From positions 116,812-180,811 of the forward strand of contig JACJXR010000006.1 of assembly GCA_020636505.1 (NCBI GenBank): a DNA stretch of 64,000 nt, read 5' to 3'. This DNA comes from Chitinophagales bacterium (lineage in GTDB: Bacteria; Bacteroidota; Bacteroidia; Chitinophagales; Chitinophagaceae). A program made the position numbers and the translations under genes. Below are positions 43,532-52,202 of this stretch, in pieces (position 1 is the stretch's first letter; each line of letters opens with the position of its first letter). The notes under the pieces were generated by a model. That model made no database searches. It was not told where the DNA came from and saw only the letters and a list, made by a program, of their open reading frames with translations.

Positions 43532-44536
43532 ATGAAAATAAAAGGTTTAGTATACTTGAGCGTGCTGCTTACCGGTACGTTCTTGGTTTCCTGTGAGAAA
43601 GACGACCAACCTGTACCCCTACCGGCCAAAGGTGAGTCGACGTACGAGATAGTGGAGATGGGTGAGGAGTATACAGACCAATTGTTCTACGATTTTGAAA
43701 CTGCACGTGTCGTGCACATCAGCCAAATAGTAAGTTGGGATATGGCGTTCGACGCATCGCCTAACGGGTTCAATGTTTTCGTCAATGGAGGTTCGGATAA
43801 CCTTGTTTACAAAACCAACGAGACGGACATGACCGTTGTGAAATCGGCTCCGAGTATCTTAAGTGAAGATTGGGAGTACGATGCTTCTTGCGGTTTGAAA
43901 GATTCCACCGCCATAGGAGATTGGACAAACGGCAAAGGACTGTCCAAAGGCCAGGTATACATTGTCAAGCTGAACGAATCGAACAACCCTGACAATCTGC
44001 AAAAGATAAAGATGGTGTCGGTTACCAGTACCGAATATGTGATGGAGTACGCAAGCCTTGAAGAAGACATCAGCCATACCATAACCATACCCAAAGACAA
44101 CGATTACAACTATGCTTACTTCTCCTTCTTCGAAGGTGGTAAGGTGGTGAAGCCTGAACCTAAGAAAGATACTTGGGATATAGTCTTCACCCGATACAGA
44201 TACATCTATCACGAGTTGGATGATTTCCCTTATGTGGTGACCGGTGTGTTGCTGAACCCATACAAGACCACAGGCCTTGCCGTGGACAGCACCAAAAAGT
44301 TTACCGAGGTGGAAGGTGAGTGGGTGTTGCAGCAAGATTATTCCAACCACAGAGACGTGATAGGCTTTGAGTGGAAGAGCTACGATATAGACAAGCGTGT
44401 ATATACCGTACACCCCGAGAAAAGCTACGTGGTGAAGAACCGCTACGACAAGTATTGGAAGATCCACTTCATGGGCTTCACCAACAGCCAAGGCGTAAAA
44501 GGCAGCCCTTCTTTCGAGTTCCAGAGAGTTTACTGA
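43532..44536 (+). CDS. HmuY-family lipoprotein
   Basis: About 334 residues from the ATG at 43532 (MKIKGLVYLSVLLTGTFLVSC); the open frame extends to a TTG at 43499. The lipobox is FLVSC. The body matches the HmuY-like fold: SQIVSWDMAFDASPNGFNVFVNGG near the start and KDTWDIVFTRYRYIYHE in the middle, which is the WDIvFtry signature. HmuY of Porphyromonas binds heme and hands it to the TonB receptor HmuR. The heme-ligand residues cannot be assigned, and no HmuR gene is nearby, so heme binding is only a possibility. Confidence 0.85.
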   Translation: MKIKGLVYLSVLLTGTFLVSCEKDDQPVPLPAKGESTYEIVEMGEEYTDQLFYDFETARVVHISQIVSWDMAFDASPNGFNVFVNGGSDNLVYKTNETDMTVVKSAPSILSEDWEYDASCGLKDSTAIGDWTNGKGLSKGQVYIVKLNESNNPDNLQKIKMVSVTSTEYVMEYASLEEDISHTITIPKDNDYNYAYFSFFEGGKVVKPEPKKDTWDIVFTRYRYIYHELDDFPYVVTGVLLNPYKTTGLAVDSTKKFTEVEGEWVLQQDYSNHRDVIGFEWKSYDIDKRVYTVHPEKSYVVKNRYDKYWKIHFMGFTNSQGVKGSPSFEFQRVY

Positions 44537-44553
44537 TAGTTCATCCCTTCGGA

Positions 44554-44584
44554 TTGATTTTATTTGATATAGTATGTACTATTG
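44554..44584 (+). promoter_or_regulatory. Candidate promoter TTG-N20-TACTATTG
   Basis: TTG (44554-44556) and TACTATTG (44577-44584, one mismatch to TAnnTTTG) are spaced by 20 bp. The next start codon is 19 bp downstream of the -7 element. Confidence 0.35.
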
Positions 44585-44602
44585 CAGTACTTACTATAAA
44601 CA

Positions 44603-45571
44603 ATGAAGAAATTTATCCCCCTGCTTTTATTGATGCTCGCAAGCTTTGCGACAGAGGCTCAGTATGTAGATAGCTTGAAACAGTATTTAGATTCGTCATA
44701 CAATACTGTAGCCAAAGAAGACGGTTTTGTTTATCTCAGAGTTGCTCGCAAAGCCGAAACAGGCTCGTGGATGGTTGAAGACTACTACAATGAGACTGCA
44801 ACACTTAAAATGGAAGGTGTTTTCTCTGATGATAGTTTAAAAGTTCCTGAAGGTAGAGTTAACAACTTTCATTTGAATGGCAACCTTTCGAGTACAGGAA
44901 AGTATTATCATGGTATTCGGGTTGGACTATGGTTGAATTATCACATAAATGGTATTCGTGCAGATTCAATGTATTTTAAATTGAACGGAATGCCTTACCA
45001 TCAGGCGTATCATTGGGATGAAATGGGAAATATGATTGGTTATGATGAGTTTGATATGAACGGTAGTGGGGCGGGAAAGTCATTATCTTATTACGATGAC
45101 AGTACATTGTCAGGCGAAGGGAAATATACCATTGGCAACCTAAAAGATAGTATTTGGGTTTATTACAGAACAGATGGGAGTGTCAGCGCAAAAGAATATT
45201 ATGATAGCGGTGATTTCCGGAAATATGAATGCTATGACAAAGAAGGTAATTTATACAGCAATAGCTGTGATACGTCATTAATACACGCACATCCAAGATA
45301 TGACGAACGCATATTTTTAGCTATGAATACAAAAATGCCGCGTGAAGCATTGGAAGTGGGAGACTTTGGAAAACATATAGTTGTTATTGGTTTTACTGTT
45401 AACAGAGATGGGCGATTATCAAATTTCACTATAGTTCAGTCGAGCAAGGATTACTATAATGCTGAAGCATATAGAGTTGTAAGTTCACTTCCTTCATGGG
45501 TTCCTGCATACTATAAAAATAGATCTATCAAAACATTTCAAACAATCCCTGTCACATTCATTATAGAGTAA
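44603..45571 (+). CDS. MORN-repeat protein with TonB C-terminal domain
   Basis: A 322-residue protein with a signal peptide (FIPLLLLMLASFATEAQ). Residues ~65-225 contain MORN-like repeats (GNLSSTGKYYHGIRVGLWLNYHING; STLSGEGKYTIGNLKDSIWVYYRTDG). The last ~80 residues resemble a TonB C-terminal domain (VVIGFTVNRDGRLSNFTIVQSS, AYRVVSSLPSWVPAYYKNR). Proteins of this architecture are usually called energy-transducer TonB-like, but the lack of a membrane anchor and proline-rich linker argues against real TonB function. It lies just before atpD but has its own upstream promoter. Confidence 0.75.
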   Translation: MKKFIPLLLLMLASFATEAQYVDSLKQYLDSSYNTVAKEDGFVYLRVARKAETGSWMVEDYYNETATLKMEGVFSDDSLKVPEGRVNNFHLNGNLSSTGKYYHGIRVGLWLNYHINGIRADSMYFKLNGMPYHQAYHWDEMGNMIGYDEFDMNGSGAGKSLSYYDDSTLSGEGKYTIGNLKDSIWVYYRTDGSVSAKEYYDSGDFRKYECYDKEGNLYSNSCDTSLIHAHPRYDERIFLAMNTKMPREALEVGDFGKHIVVIGFTVNRDGRLSNFTIVQSSKDYYNAEAYRVVSSLPSWVPAYYKNRSIKTFQTIPVTFIIE

Positions 45572-45625
45572 TACACTACCTCTTTTTTTATATATGAAAG
45601 GAGTGTTATTTTAATGCAATGCTTT

Positions 45626-45657
45626 TTTGTCTTTTTAGTTGTGGAAACTTACCTTTG
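45626..45657 (+). promoter_or_regulatory. Promoter of atpDC: TTTG-N20-TACCTTTG
   Basis: TTTG (45626-45629) and TACCTTTG (45650-45657) match the Bacteroidota consensus. The -7 element is followed by CGCAAAATTT, nearly identical to the sequence after the atpB -7 box, suggesting a shared promoter design. Confidence 0.6.
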
Positions 45658-45701
45658 CGCAAAATTTCGATTAAGTAATCTTTTCATATTAAATAACAGA
45701 T

Positions 45702-47207
45702 ATGCCAAGCGTTGGTAAGATAAAACAGATCATCGGGCCGGTTGTGGATGTGCACTTCAGTGCCGACAACAAACTGCCGGAAATTTATAATGCATTGGAA
45801 ATCAAGCGCGATTCAGGTGAAAAGCTTGTACTTGAAGTACAGCAGCACTTGGGTGAGGACAGCGTTCGTTGCGTAGCGATGGATAGCTCCGAAGGCCTTG
45901 TACGCGGAATGGAAGTTGTTGATACAGGTAAGGCGATCGCTATGCCTATCGGTGACCAAATATATGGTCGTCTTTTCAACGTTACCGGCGATGCTATCGA
46001 TGGTTTGCCTCAACCTGACAAAACAAATGGCCGTCCGATACACGCAAAACCTCCAAAGTTCGAAGATCTGAGTACAGCATCTGAGATACTTTTCACAGGT
46101 ATCAAGGTTATCGACCTTATCGAACCTTATGCAAAGGGTGGTAAGATCGGTTTGTTCGGTGGTGCCGGTGTTGGTAAAACGGTATTGATCCAGGAGCTTA
46201 TCAACAACATCGCGAAGGCATATAGCGGTGTATCTGTATTTGCAGGTGTGGGTGAGCGTACTCGTGAGGGTAACGATTTGATGCGTGAGATGATCGAAGC
46301 GGGTATCGTTAAGTACGGTGACAAGTTCAAAGAGAGCATGGAAAACGGTGGATGGGACATCAGCGCCGTTGATAAAGAAGAACTTAAGAAATCACAAGCA
46401 ACATTCGTATTCGGACAGATGAACGAACCTCCGGGAGCACGTGCTCGTGTGGCGCTTTCAGGTCTGACTATGGCAGAATATTTCCGTGACGGTGACGGTA
46501 GCGGAAAAGGTAAAGACATCCTTTTCTTCGTAGATAACATCTTCCGTTTCACTCAGGCAGGTTCTGAGGTGTCGGCACTTCTTGGTCGTATGCCTTCGGC
46601 GGTGGGTTACCAACCTACGTTGGCCACTGAGATGGGTTTGATGCAAGAGCGTATCACTTCTACCAAGAACGGTTCGATCACATCTGTACAGGCGGTTTAC
46701 GTACCTGCGGATGACTTGACCGATCCGGCTCCGGCAACAACATTCGCCCACTTGGATGCAACTACGGTATTGAGCCGTAAGATTGCGGATTTGGGTATCT
46801 ATCCTGCGGTTGACCCGTTGGATTCAACATCACGTATCCTTACTCCTGCCATCGTTGGTGACGCACACTACGATTGTGCCAACCGTGTGAAGGGTATCCT
46901 TCAGCGTTATAAGGAGCTTCAAGATATCATCGCCATCCTTGGTATGGACGAATTGAGTGAAGATGACAAGTTGGTGGTATCACGTGCTCGTCGTGTTCAG
47001 CGTTTCCTTTCTCAGCCATTCCACGTGGCCGAGCAGTTCACAGGTCTTCAGGGTGTACTTGTACCGATCGAAGAAACTATCCGTGGTTTCAACATGATCA
47101 TGGACGGTGAAGTGGATGAGTATCCGGAAGCGGCATTCAACCTTGTTGGTACCATCGACGATGCTATCGAAAAAGGTAAGAAATTGATGGCTGAAGCCAA
47201 GAAATAA
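45702..47207 (+). CDS. atpD: F0F1 ATP synthase subunit beta
   Basis: A 501-residue catalytic subunit. It starts MPSVGKIKQIIGPVVDVHFS, the beta-type N-terminal barrel; P-loop GGAGVGKTVLIQEL near residue 155; catalytic glutamate region GVGERTREGNDL; signature PSAVGYQPTLATEMG; and VDPLDSTSRIL. It is somewhat longer than the E. coli protein, as in other Bacteroidota. It is separated from the rest of the atp genes by ~18 kb and is followed by atpC after 23 bp. Confidence 0.97.
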   Translation: MPSVGKIKQIIGPVVDVHFSADNKLPEIYNALEIKRDSGEKLVLEVQQHLGEDSVRCVAMDSSEGLVRGMEVVDTGKAIAMPIGDQIYGRLFNVTGDAIDGLPQPDKTNGRPIHAKPPKFEDLSTASEILFTGIKVIDLIEPYAKGGKIGLFGGAGVGKTVLIQELINNIAKAYSGVSVFAGVGERTREGNDLMREMIEAGIVKYGDKFKESMENGGWDISAVDKEELKKSQATFVFGQMNEPPGARARVALSGLTMAEYFRDGDGSGKGKDILFFVDNIFRFTQAGSEVSALLGRMPSAVGYQPTLATEMGLMQERITSTKNGSITSVQAVYVPADDLTDPAPATTFAHLDATTVLSRKIADLGIYPAVDPLDSTSRILTPAIVGDAHYDCANRVKGILQRYKELQDIIAILGMDELSEDDKLVVSRARRVQRFLSQPFHVAEQFTGLQGVLVPIEETIRGFNMIMDGEVDEYPEAAFNLVGTIDDAIEKGKKLMAEAKK

Positions 47208-47230
47208 TTGAACAACATTAATCTATATCC

Positions 47231-47485
47231 ATGCAGTTGGACATATTAACACCTGAGCAAAACATATACAGCGGCGAAGTTTACGGCGTACAGCTTCCGG
47301 GCATCGAAGGTTCTTTCGAGATACTGGACAAACACGCTCCGCTTATTGCCAGCTTGGGAAAAGGAAGCATGAAGATCCTTAAAGACAAGAACACTACGGA
47401 ACTGTATGAAATAACAGGCGGTTTTGTTGAGGTTTTGAACAATAAGGCCAGTGTATTGATAGAGGGTGCGAAAGCACTTGGATAG
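47231..47485 (+). CDS. atpC: F0F1 ATP synthase subunit epsilon (short form)
   Basis: An 84-residue protein: only the N-terminal beta-sandwich is present (MQLDILTPEQNIYSGEVYGVQLPGIEGSFEIL, then HAPLIASLGKGSMKI). The C-terminal helical hairpin found in the ~135-residue E. coli epsilon is missing, so autoinhibition by an extended epsilon is unlikely. Short epsilon subunits are common in Bacteroidota. It is the last gene of atpDC and is followed by a terminator. Confidence 0.93.
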   Translation: MQLDILTPEQNIYSGEVYGVQLPGIEGSFEILDKHAPLIASLGKGSMKILKDKNTTELYEITGGFVEVLNNKASVLIEGAKALG

Positions 47486-47506
47486 TTTGGATGAATAATA
47501 TTATGA

Positions 47507-47536
47507 AAAGGGATTACCATCGGTAGTCCCTTTTTG
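47507..47536 (+). terminator. Intrinsic terminator of atpDC
   Basis: AAAGGGATTACC and GGTAGTCCCTTT form a stem (one G-T pair) around a 3-base loop, followed by TTTTTG. Confidence 0.7.
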
Positions 47537-47564
47537 TTTTTAAGACACTATTTTTGGTACTCGA

Positions 47565-48791
47565 GTGAATCTCTCATTGTTCATAGCACGCAGGTATATG
47601 CTCCGTCAAAAGGGGCGCTTCTCTGCATTTATCATCAGGCTGGCTGTGGTGGCAACGGCACTAAGTGTGGCGGCCATGATAGCATCTGTGGCTATGATAT
47701 CGGGCTTCAAGTACGAGATACGCGAAAAACTGTTCAGCTATTGGGGACATGTGCTCATTACACCATACAGCCCCAACAATGCAGGCATAGTATCGCCCGA
47801 GCCCGTGCCTGACGACAAAGGATTGTATGAGCAGCTGAAACTGATGCCCGAAGTGACATCTGTGGCAAAGTTTGCGGTACGTCCCGCCATCGTCAATGCC
47901 AACAGGCAAATGGAAGGGGTGCAGTTGAAAGGTGTTGATGAGGCTTACGATTTTTCCGGTATTCATGCTGCTAAGCTCGATTTCTCCGACAGCTCTTACT
48001 CCAAAGACATCATACTCTCTCAAACCTTGCTGGACAGGCTTCAACTGAAAGTGGGTGACGATGTGCTGCTTTATTTTTTGGAAAAGGGCTCCACCTTCCC
48101 AAGGATAAGAAAAGTGAAAGTGTCGGGCAGCTACCATACCGGTATGGAGGACATCGACAAGCGCAATGCCATCTGCGACATCAGGCTGCTGCAACAGATA
48201 AACAATTGGGACCAAGGAGAGATAAACGGATACCAATTGGCACTAACAGACGATGCATTGGCAGATACTGTTGCGGGTAAGGTATTCTACAACTACCTGC
48301 CGGCAGATAGCCGACTCTACCCACAAACCATGCAAGAGATATTTCCTGCGATATACGACTGGTTGAGCCTGCAAGATGTGAATGCGATGCTCGCGCTCAT
48401 CATCATGGCGTTTGTGGCCATAATAGACATGATAGCCGCCCTGCTGATATTGATTGTAGAGCAAGCGCGTATGGTGGGCATACTTAAGACCATGGGCATG
48501 GCAGAAAAACCATTGCGTAGAGTGTTCTTATATCACGCCTTGTTCATCGGCGGCATGGGTGTGTTGTTGGGCAATGTCTTGGGCTTGGGGCTGTGTATGC
48601 TGCAACAACAAACGGGTTTCCTCAAATTGTCGGAGGCCACATACTATATGCAATACGTGCCTGTAAGGCTTATTTGGTGGCATCCTGTACTCATCAGCAT
48701 AGCAACATTGGTGCTGTGTATACTTTGTATGTGGTTGCCAACGTTGTATATTCGACGCATACTGCCGGCCAGGGTACTACAGTTTAAATAA
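47565..48791 (+). CDS. FtsX/LolC-like ABC transporter permease
   Basis: A 408-residue inner-membrane protein. The start used is a GTG at 47565 (MNLSLFIARRYMLRQKGRFSA). The topology is of the MacB/LolC type: one N-terminal membrane helix (LAVVATALSVAAMIASVAMISGF), a large periplasmic domain (~50-270), then three C-terminal helices (ALIIMAFVAIIDMIAALLILI, YHALFIGGMGVLLGNVLGLG, ISIATLVLCILCMWLPTLYI). A short cytoplasmic EQARMVGILKTMGM loop is the FtsX-like coupling helix. The ATPase partner is not adjacent. Lipoprotein release from the inner membrane is the likely role. Confidence 0.88.
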   Translation: MNLSLFIARRYMLRQKGRFSAFIIRLAVVATALSVAAMIASVAMISGFKYEIREKLFSYWGHVLITPYSPNNAGIVSPEPVPDDKGLYEQLKLMPEVTSVAKFAVRPAIVNANRQMEGVQLKGVDEAYDFSGIHAAKLDFSDSSYSKDIILSQTLLDRLQLKVGDDVLLYFLEKGSTFPRIRKVKVSGSYHTGMEDIDKRNAICDIRLLQQINNWDQGEINGYQLALTDDALADTVAGKVFYNYLPADSRLYPQTMQEIFPAIYDWLSLQDVNAMLALIIMAFVAIIDMIAALLILIVEQARMVGILKTMGMAEKPLRRVFLYHALFIGGMGVLLGNVLGLGLCMLQQQTGFLKLSEATYYMQYVPVRLIWWHPVLISIATLVLCILCMWLPTLYIRRILPARVLQFK

Positions 48792-48805
48792 CGGCCCTCA
48801 CTGCA

Positions 48806-49744
48806 ATGGACAATAAAGCGCTATACAGACAATTTTGTGCAGAAGAAAAGGACATGCCGCTATTCATCAAAGATTGGTGGCTGGATGCCGTGTGTTGCGA
48901 TTGGGATGTTGTCTTAGTGAAAAAGGGTGACAGAATAGCAGGTGCATGGCCTTATAAGGTGGAGAAGAAGATGAACGTTACCCTGCTGCGCGATCAGGTA
49001 CTCACGCCATATTGGGGACCTTACGTTGCATATCCGCATGACCTTAAGCATTCCAAAAGAGATAATTTTCAGCACGAGACCATAACAGCTCTGTTGGAGC
49101 AATTACCCAAGGTGCAATACATGTATGTGTCCCTGTTTCCGGGATTGAAGCAGGTTGGGTTGTTCAAGGACAACGGCCTTGAGGTGAACACCAGACAGAC
49201 CTTCATCATGCCGCTTGAAGAGCGTATAGACAATGTGTTCGACAAACTGCACGAAGACTATCGCCGCAACGTACGCAAAGCAGAAGCCGAGTTGGAAATT
49301 GAGGATGAGCCGGCATTGCTCAAAGATCTTTGGGAATATCAAAAGGCCACACTGGACGGTAAGGATGTACGTATGCACTTCAGCCTCGAGCAATTGCAGT
49401 CGGCCTTCGATGCATGTAAGCAACACGATTGCACCGCACTCTGGGTGGCAAGAAAAGGCGGAGAAGTACAGGCCATACTTTGGCACCTTTGGGACGATAA
49501 ACACGCCTACTATTTGGTGGGCAGTAAGAACCCTGCTTCCAAAAACAACCGCGCCATGACGGCCTTGATATGGCACGCCATCACCGAATCTAAATTACGA
49601 GACAAACTCAGCTTCGATTTTGAAGGGAGTATGGACCCCGGAGTGGAAAAGTTCTTCAGAAACTTCGGCGGTAACAGAGAGCTCTACCTCGTCATTCAAA
49701 AAAACACTTCACTGCTCTGGAAGCTGAAGAGTTTATTGAGATAG
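48806..49744 (+). CDS. GNAT/FemAB-like acetyl- or aminoacyl-transferase
   Basis: A 312-residue protein without signal or membrane segment. It has the two-domain pattern of FemAB/BioF2-like proteins: the first half includes YRQFCAEEKDMPLFIKDWWLDAVC; the second contains EDYRRNVRKAEAELEIED, LWVARKGGEVQAILWHLWDDKHAYYLVG and ENFxGSMDPGVEKFFRNFGG-like (actual FDFEGSMDPGVEKFFRNFGG). FemAB enzymes add amino acids to peptidoglycan precursors, but this subgroup is uncharacterised. It is 14 bp after the permease gene. Confidence 0.75.
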   Translation: MDNKALYRQFCAEEKDMPLFIKDWWLDAVCCDWDVVLVKKGDRIAGAWPYKVEKKMNVTLLRDQVLTPYWGPYVAYPHDLKHSKRDNFQHETITALLEQLPKVQYMYVSLFPGLKQVGLFKDNGLEVNTRQTFIMPLEERIDNVFDKLHEDYRRNVRKAEAELEIEDEPALLKDLWEYQKATLDGKDVRMHFSLEQLQSAFDACKQHDCTALWVARKGGEVQAILWHLWDDKHAYYLVGSKNPASKNNRAMTALIWHAITESKLRDKLSFDFEGSMDPGVEKFFRNFGGNRELYLVIQKNTSLLWKLKSLLR

Positions 49745-49750
49745 CACATA

Positions 49751-50479
49751 TTACTTTGTATAAGTAGTAGTACAACTATCTGTATTTCCGTTAGCATGCT
49801 TTACAATGTATGTCATAGTAACCGTATTGTAATCTTCAGAGTATGTTGCGTGGCCTGAAAAGGTGGAGTCACCCAATTGTTGCTCTTTGAAGGTCATGGT
49901 TCTTTCATAACAATCAATCTTAGCATATCTGGTGTACCCTGCCCACCAAAACAATAATTGATTTTTTTCTGTACGGTCTTCTGTGAAATTCAGAAAGCCG
50001 GTTCCATTACTCCCTTTTATACAGTTAATAGGTCCGTTGTATGAACCTGAGAAATTTTTCGTACAGGTCTTTTCCAATACTTTGAAATTGAAAGAGTGTT
50101 CCTTCTCTATTCCTGAAGTACTTCTTGCGCGCAATACTGCAGGGTAATAGCCGTGTTTTATGTTTTTATCTATAAAGGTTACAGTGACATTGCCTGTGGG
50201 CTTTATTCTTTTAGGTTCTATTATCACATCTATCTTATCGGGAACACCTTCAAACCATACTTCTACATCTTCTGTATTGTCATAAGAGACATTGTTTATT
50301 GTAAAAGTTATTGTTTGGTCAAGACCGTTATGATTTGGTATTTGAACTTCGTCATTAAACCATAGCTCATAGTCAAATGGTACGTTGGTACCGGGCTCAA
50401 GGTCGCTTGGCTGTATACAGGAGTATACACAAAGGAAGAGCAACAGTAACGATATTGATTGTATGGTTATTCTTTGCAT
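49751..50479 (-). CDS. Lipoprotein of unknown function
   Basis: A 242-residue protein with lipobox VYSC after ISLLLLFLCV. The mature part is beta-rich (TITFTINNVSYDNTEDVEVWFEGVPDKI) with an Ig-like feel and a C-terminal domain carrying two cysteines near the middle and one near the end (CTKNFSGSYNGPINC; NTDSCTTTY). No family recognised. It ends 6 bp from the convergent GNAT gene. Confidence 0.6.
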   Translation of the reverse strand: MQRITIQSISLLLLFLCVYSCIQPSDLEPGTNVPFDYELWFNDEVQIPNHNGLDQTITFTINNVSYDNTEDVEVWFEGVPDKIDVIIEPKRIKPTGNVTVTFIDKNIKHGYYPAVLRARSTSGIEKEHSFNFKVLEKTCTKNFSGSYNGPINCIKGSNGTGFLNFTEDRTEKNQLLFWWAGYTRYAKIDCYERTMTFKEQQLGDSTFSGHATYSEDYNTVTMTYIVKHANGNTDSCTTTYTK

Positions 50480-50523
50480 TGAGTAATAACGATAGTGGTT
50501 ATTGTTATGAGAGATTACAGAAC

Positions 50524-51360
50524 TTATTGCTCACGTACCATGATATAAGTCCCTAATAAGGCATCACTTTTAACGTATATTGTATCTGTAACAGGCAAAT
50601 AAAAGTTGGAACCCTGCGGACCTGAGCCTGCGGTCTTGTATTCCGGTGATATGGGGCCACTGCAAGTGAAGTATGCTTTCTCATACTGGGCGTTAATAAG
50701 ATCCAGGTCTTCAGTATCATACATTTTTATATAAAAAGCATTTTTAGCGATTGGATTACCGGTAACCCCAAAGCGAAATTCTTTTGTGCTTGCCCCATCT
50801 GTATAAATAGCCTTTTGGTTTCTCATGAAAACAATGTTTTTGTTCCTACCCTCTGCACTCATTGTGTCCCAAGTGCTACCTGCACTGACAAAACTGCCAA
50901 CGGCTATCCACTTACTGCTTTGTTTATTGTCCGGCAATAGTAGTTTTCTGTGTACATTATTCGGATTGTTCGATATAGGGTAACGCTTCGTTTTTGAATC
51001 TGTTTTGAAGTGGTTGTTCCCATATGGCCATATCGCCCAATTGCTCATGGTTCTGTCATCGGAATATACGTCGTAATAGTATGTGGTATTATCGTCCAAT
51101 TCCACAACTACTTTATCGGTATCTCCCGGTATGGTATAAGTTTTAACCACATTACGGTCTTCGTAATAATCTTCTTTATTCAGATACAGGTTTACGGTTA
51201 AAGCTTGTGTTTTATCTTCTCTGTAATTGATGGCCTCGAAATATGTTTTTGTTTCTCCCGGGGTGGCTGTTTCGTCAGACGGTTTTTTACAATTTGATAG
51301 CAGAAATAAGAAGGCTATCAATAAGGACAAGGGCAGTCTCATAGGAATATTTTTACGCAA
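50524..51360 (-). CDS. Lipoprotein of unknown function
   Basis: A 278-residue protein with lipobox LLSNC after MRLPLSLLIAFLF. A possible better start is Met7. The mature part has regular strands rich in Tyr, Asp and Lys (TQALTVNLYLNKEDYYEDRN, VVVELDDNTTYYYDVYSDDR). No family recognised. It is co-directional with the neighbouring lipoprotein and DUF4261 genes, with 44- and 65-bp gaps. Confidence 0.6.
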   Translation of the reverse strand: MRKNIPMRLPLSLLIAFLFLLSNCKKPSDETATPGETKTYFEAINYREDKTQALTVNLYLNKEDYYEDRNVVKTYTIPGDTDKVVVELDDNTTYYYDVYSDDRTMSNWAIWPYGNNHFKTDSKTKRYPISNNPNNVHRKLLLPDNKQSSKWIAVGSFVSAGSTWDTMSAEGRNKNIVFMRNQKAIYTDGASTKEFRFGVTGNPIAKNAFYIKMYDTEDLDLINAQYEKAYFTCSGPISPEYKTAGSGPQGSNFYLPVTDTIYVKSDALLGTYIMVREQ

Positions 51361-51425
51361 TATATACCTTTTCTCATTTGTGTTTATAGTATGGAGTCAA
51401 TTCGTGCGATAATTGAGATAGTAGC

Positions 51426-52202
51426 CTAATATTCTATTTTGAATGTCATGTCATCTACAAATACACCCTGAGAATAAGTGATTTTTATTTTCTCTTCTTC
51501 CGTATGACCACCTGTATCTCCGTCATTTAAAGTAACGTCGTTTTTCAATACGTAATGGACAATATCATATAGCAAGTCTCGTATTTCAACAATATCTTTT
51601 GTAGAATGTACTATCTCAATTTCAGATTTGTTGAATTCTTTTAATCCATAAGTGTAACCTGACCCATAGACACGTCCTGAATTGGATTTGTTTTCACGAA
51701 GACCGATATATATCCATAAGTTGATTGGTAAACTATCATTGTCCATTGATCTTACCTCTTCGATATAGCCTTCAGTCGGTAGAAGAAGTGTTTGATTGCC
51801 CATGTATATTCCGATAGAGTTGGTTGCTCCGAGTAATGAACTCGCAACTTTGGTGAATATTCTGAAACGTTTTACCTGATCGTTCCCACCCGGCATAATG
51901 GTGATAAATGCATGGCTTTGGTGGTCTTTTATGTCGTTAACTGCTGACCTCCAATTGTATGCATATTTGGCGGTATATTCAATGTCATCAAAAGGAATAG
52001 GGTAGGATGCGTGTGCCACTATTACTAATTCGTCATCGATAGTAAACGAAAAGGCATCCTCCTCGATTGATATATTTTTTAGTTCATCCTCAAAATTCTG
52101 CTTATAGTGTTCACTGAAGTCTGCAAAATTTGGGGCTACATTATCTTTCAGAATAGCCATCCCAAAAACGGGGGGACACTTTTCATTGCTATCGGTTGAC
52201 AT
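51426..52202 (-). CDS. DUF4261 domain protein
   Basis: A 258-residue cytoplasmic protein (no signal or membrane segment). Around residues 40-130 it shows FSFTIDDELVIVAHASYPIPFDDIEYTA and FRIFTKVASSLLGATNSIGIYMGNQTLLLP, matching the general shape of DUF4261. The C-terminal region includes GLKEFNKSEIEIVHSTKDIVEIRDLLYDIVHYVL. The function of DUF4261 is not established to my knowledge. It is upstream of two lipoprotein genes on the same strand. Confidence 0.7.
   Translation of the reverse strand: MSTDSNEKCPPVFGMAILKDNVAPNFADFSEHYKQNFEDELKNISIEEDAFSFTIDDELVIVAHASYPIPFDDIEYTAKYAYNWRSAVNDIKDHQSHAFITIMPGGNDQVKRFRIFTKVASSLLGATNSIGIYMGNQTLLLPTEGYIEEVRSMDNDSLPINLWIYIGLRENKSNSGRVYGSGYTYGLKEFNKSEIEIVHSTKDIVEIRDLLYDIVHYVLKNDVTLNDGDTGGHTEEEKIKITYSQGVFVDDMTFKIEY

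Noticed and set aside
34707..45571. Assignment of the TonB-C-like proteins as true TonB energy transducers
   Set aside because: They lack the N-terminal membrane anchor and proline-rich linker, so only domain resemblance is claimed.
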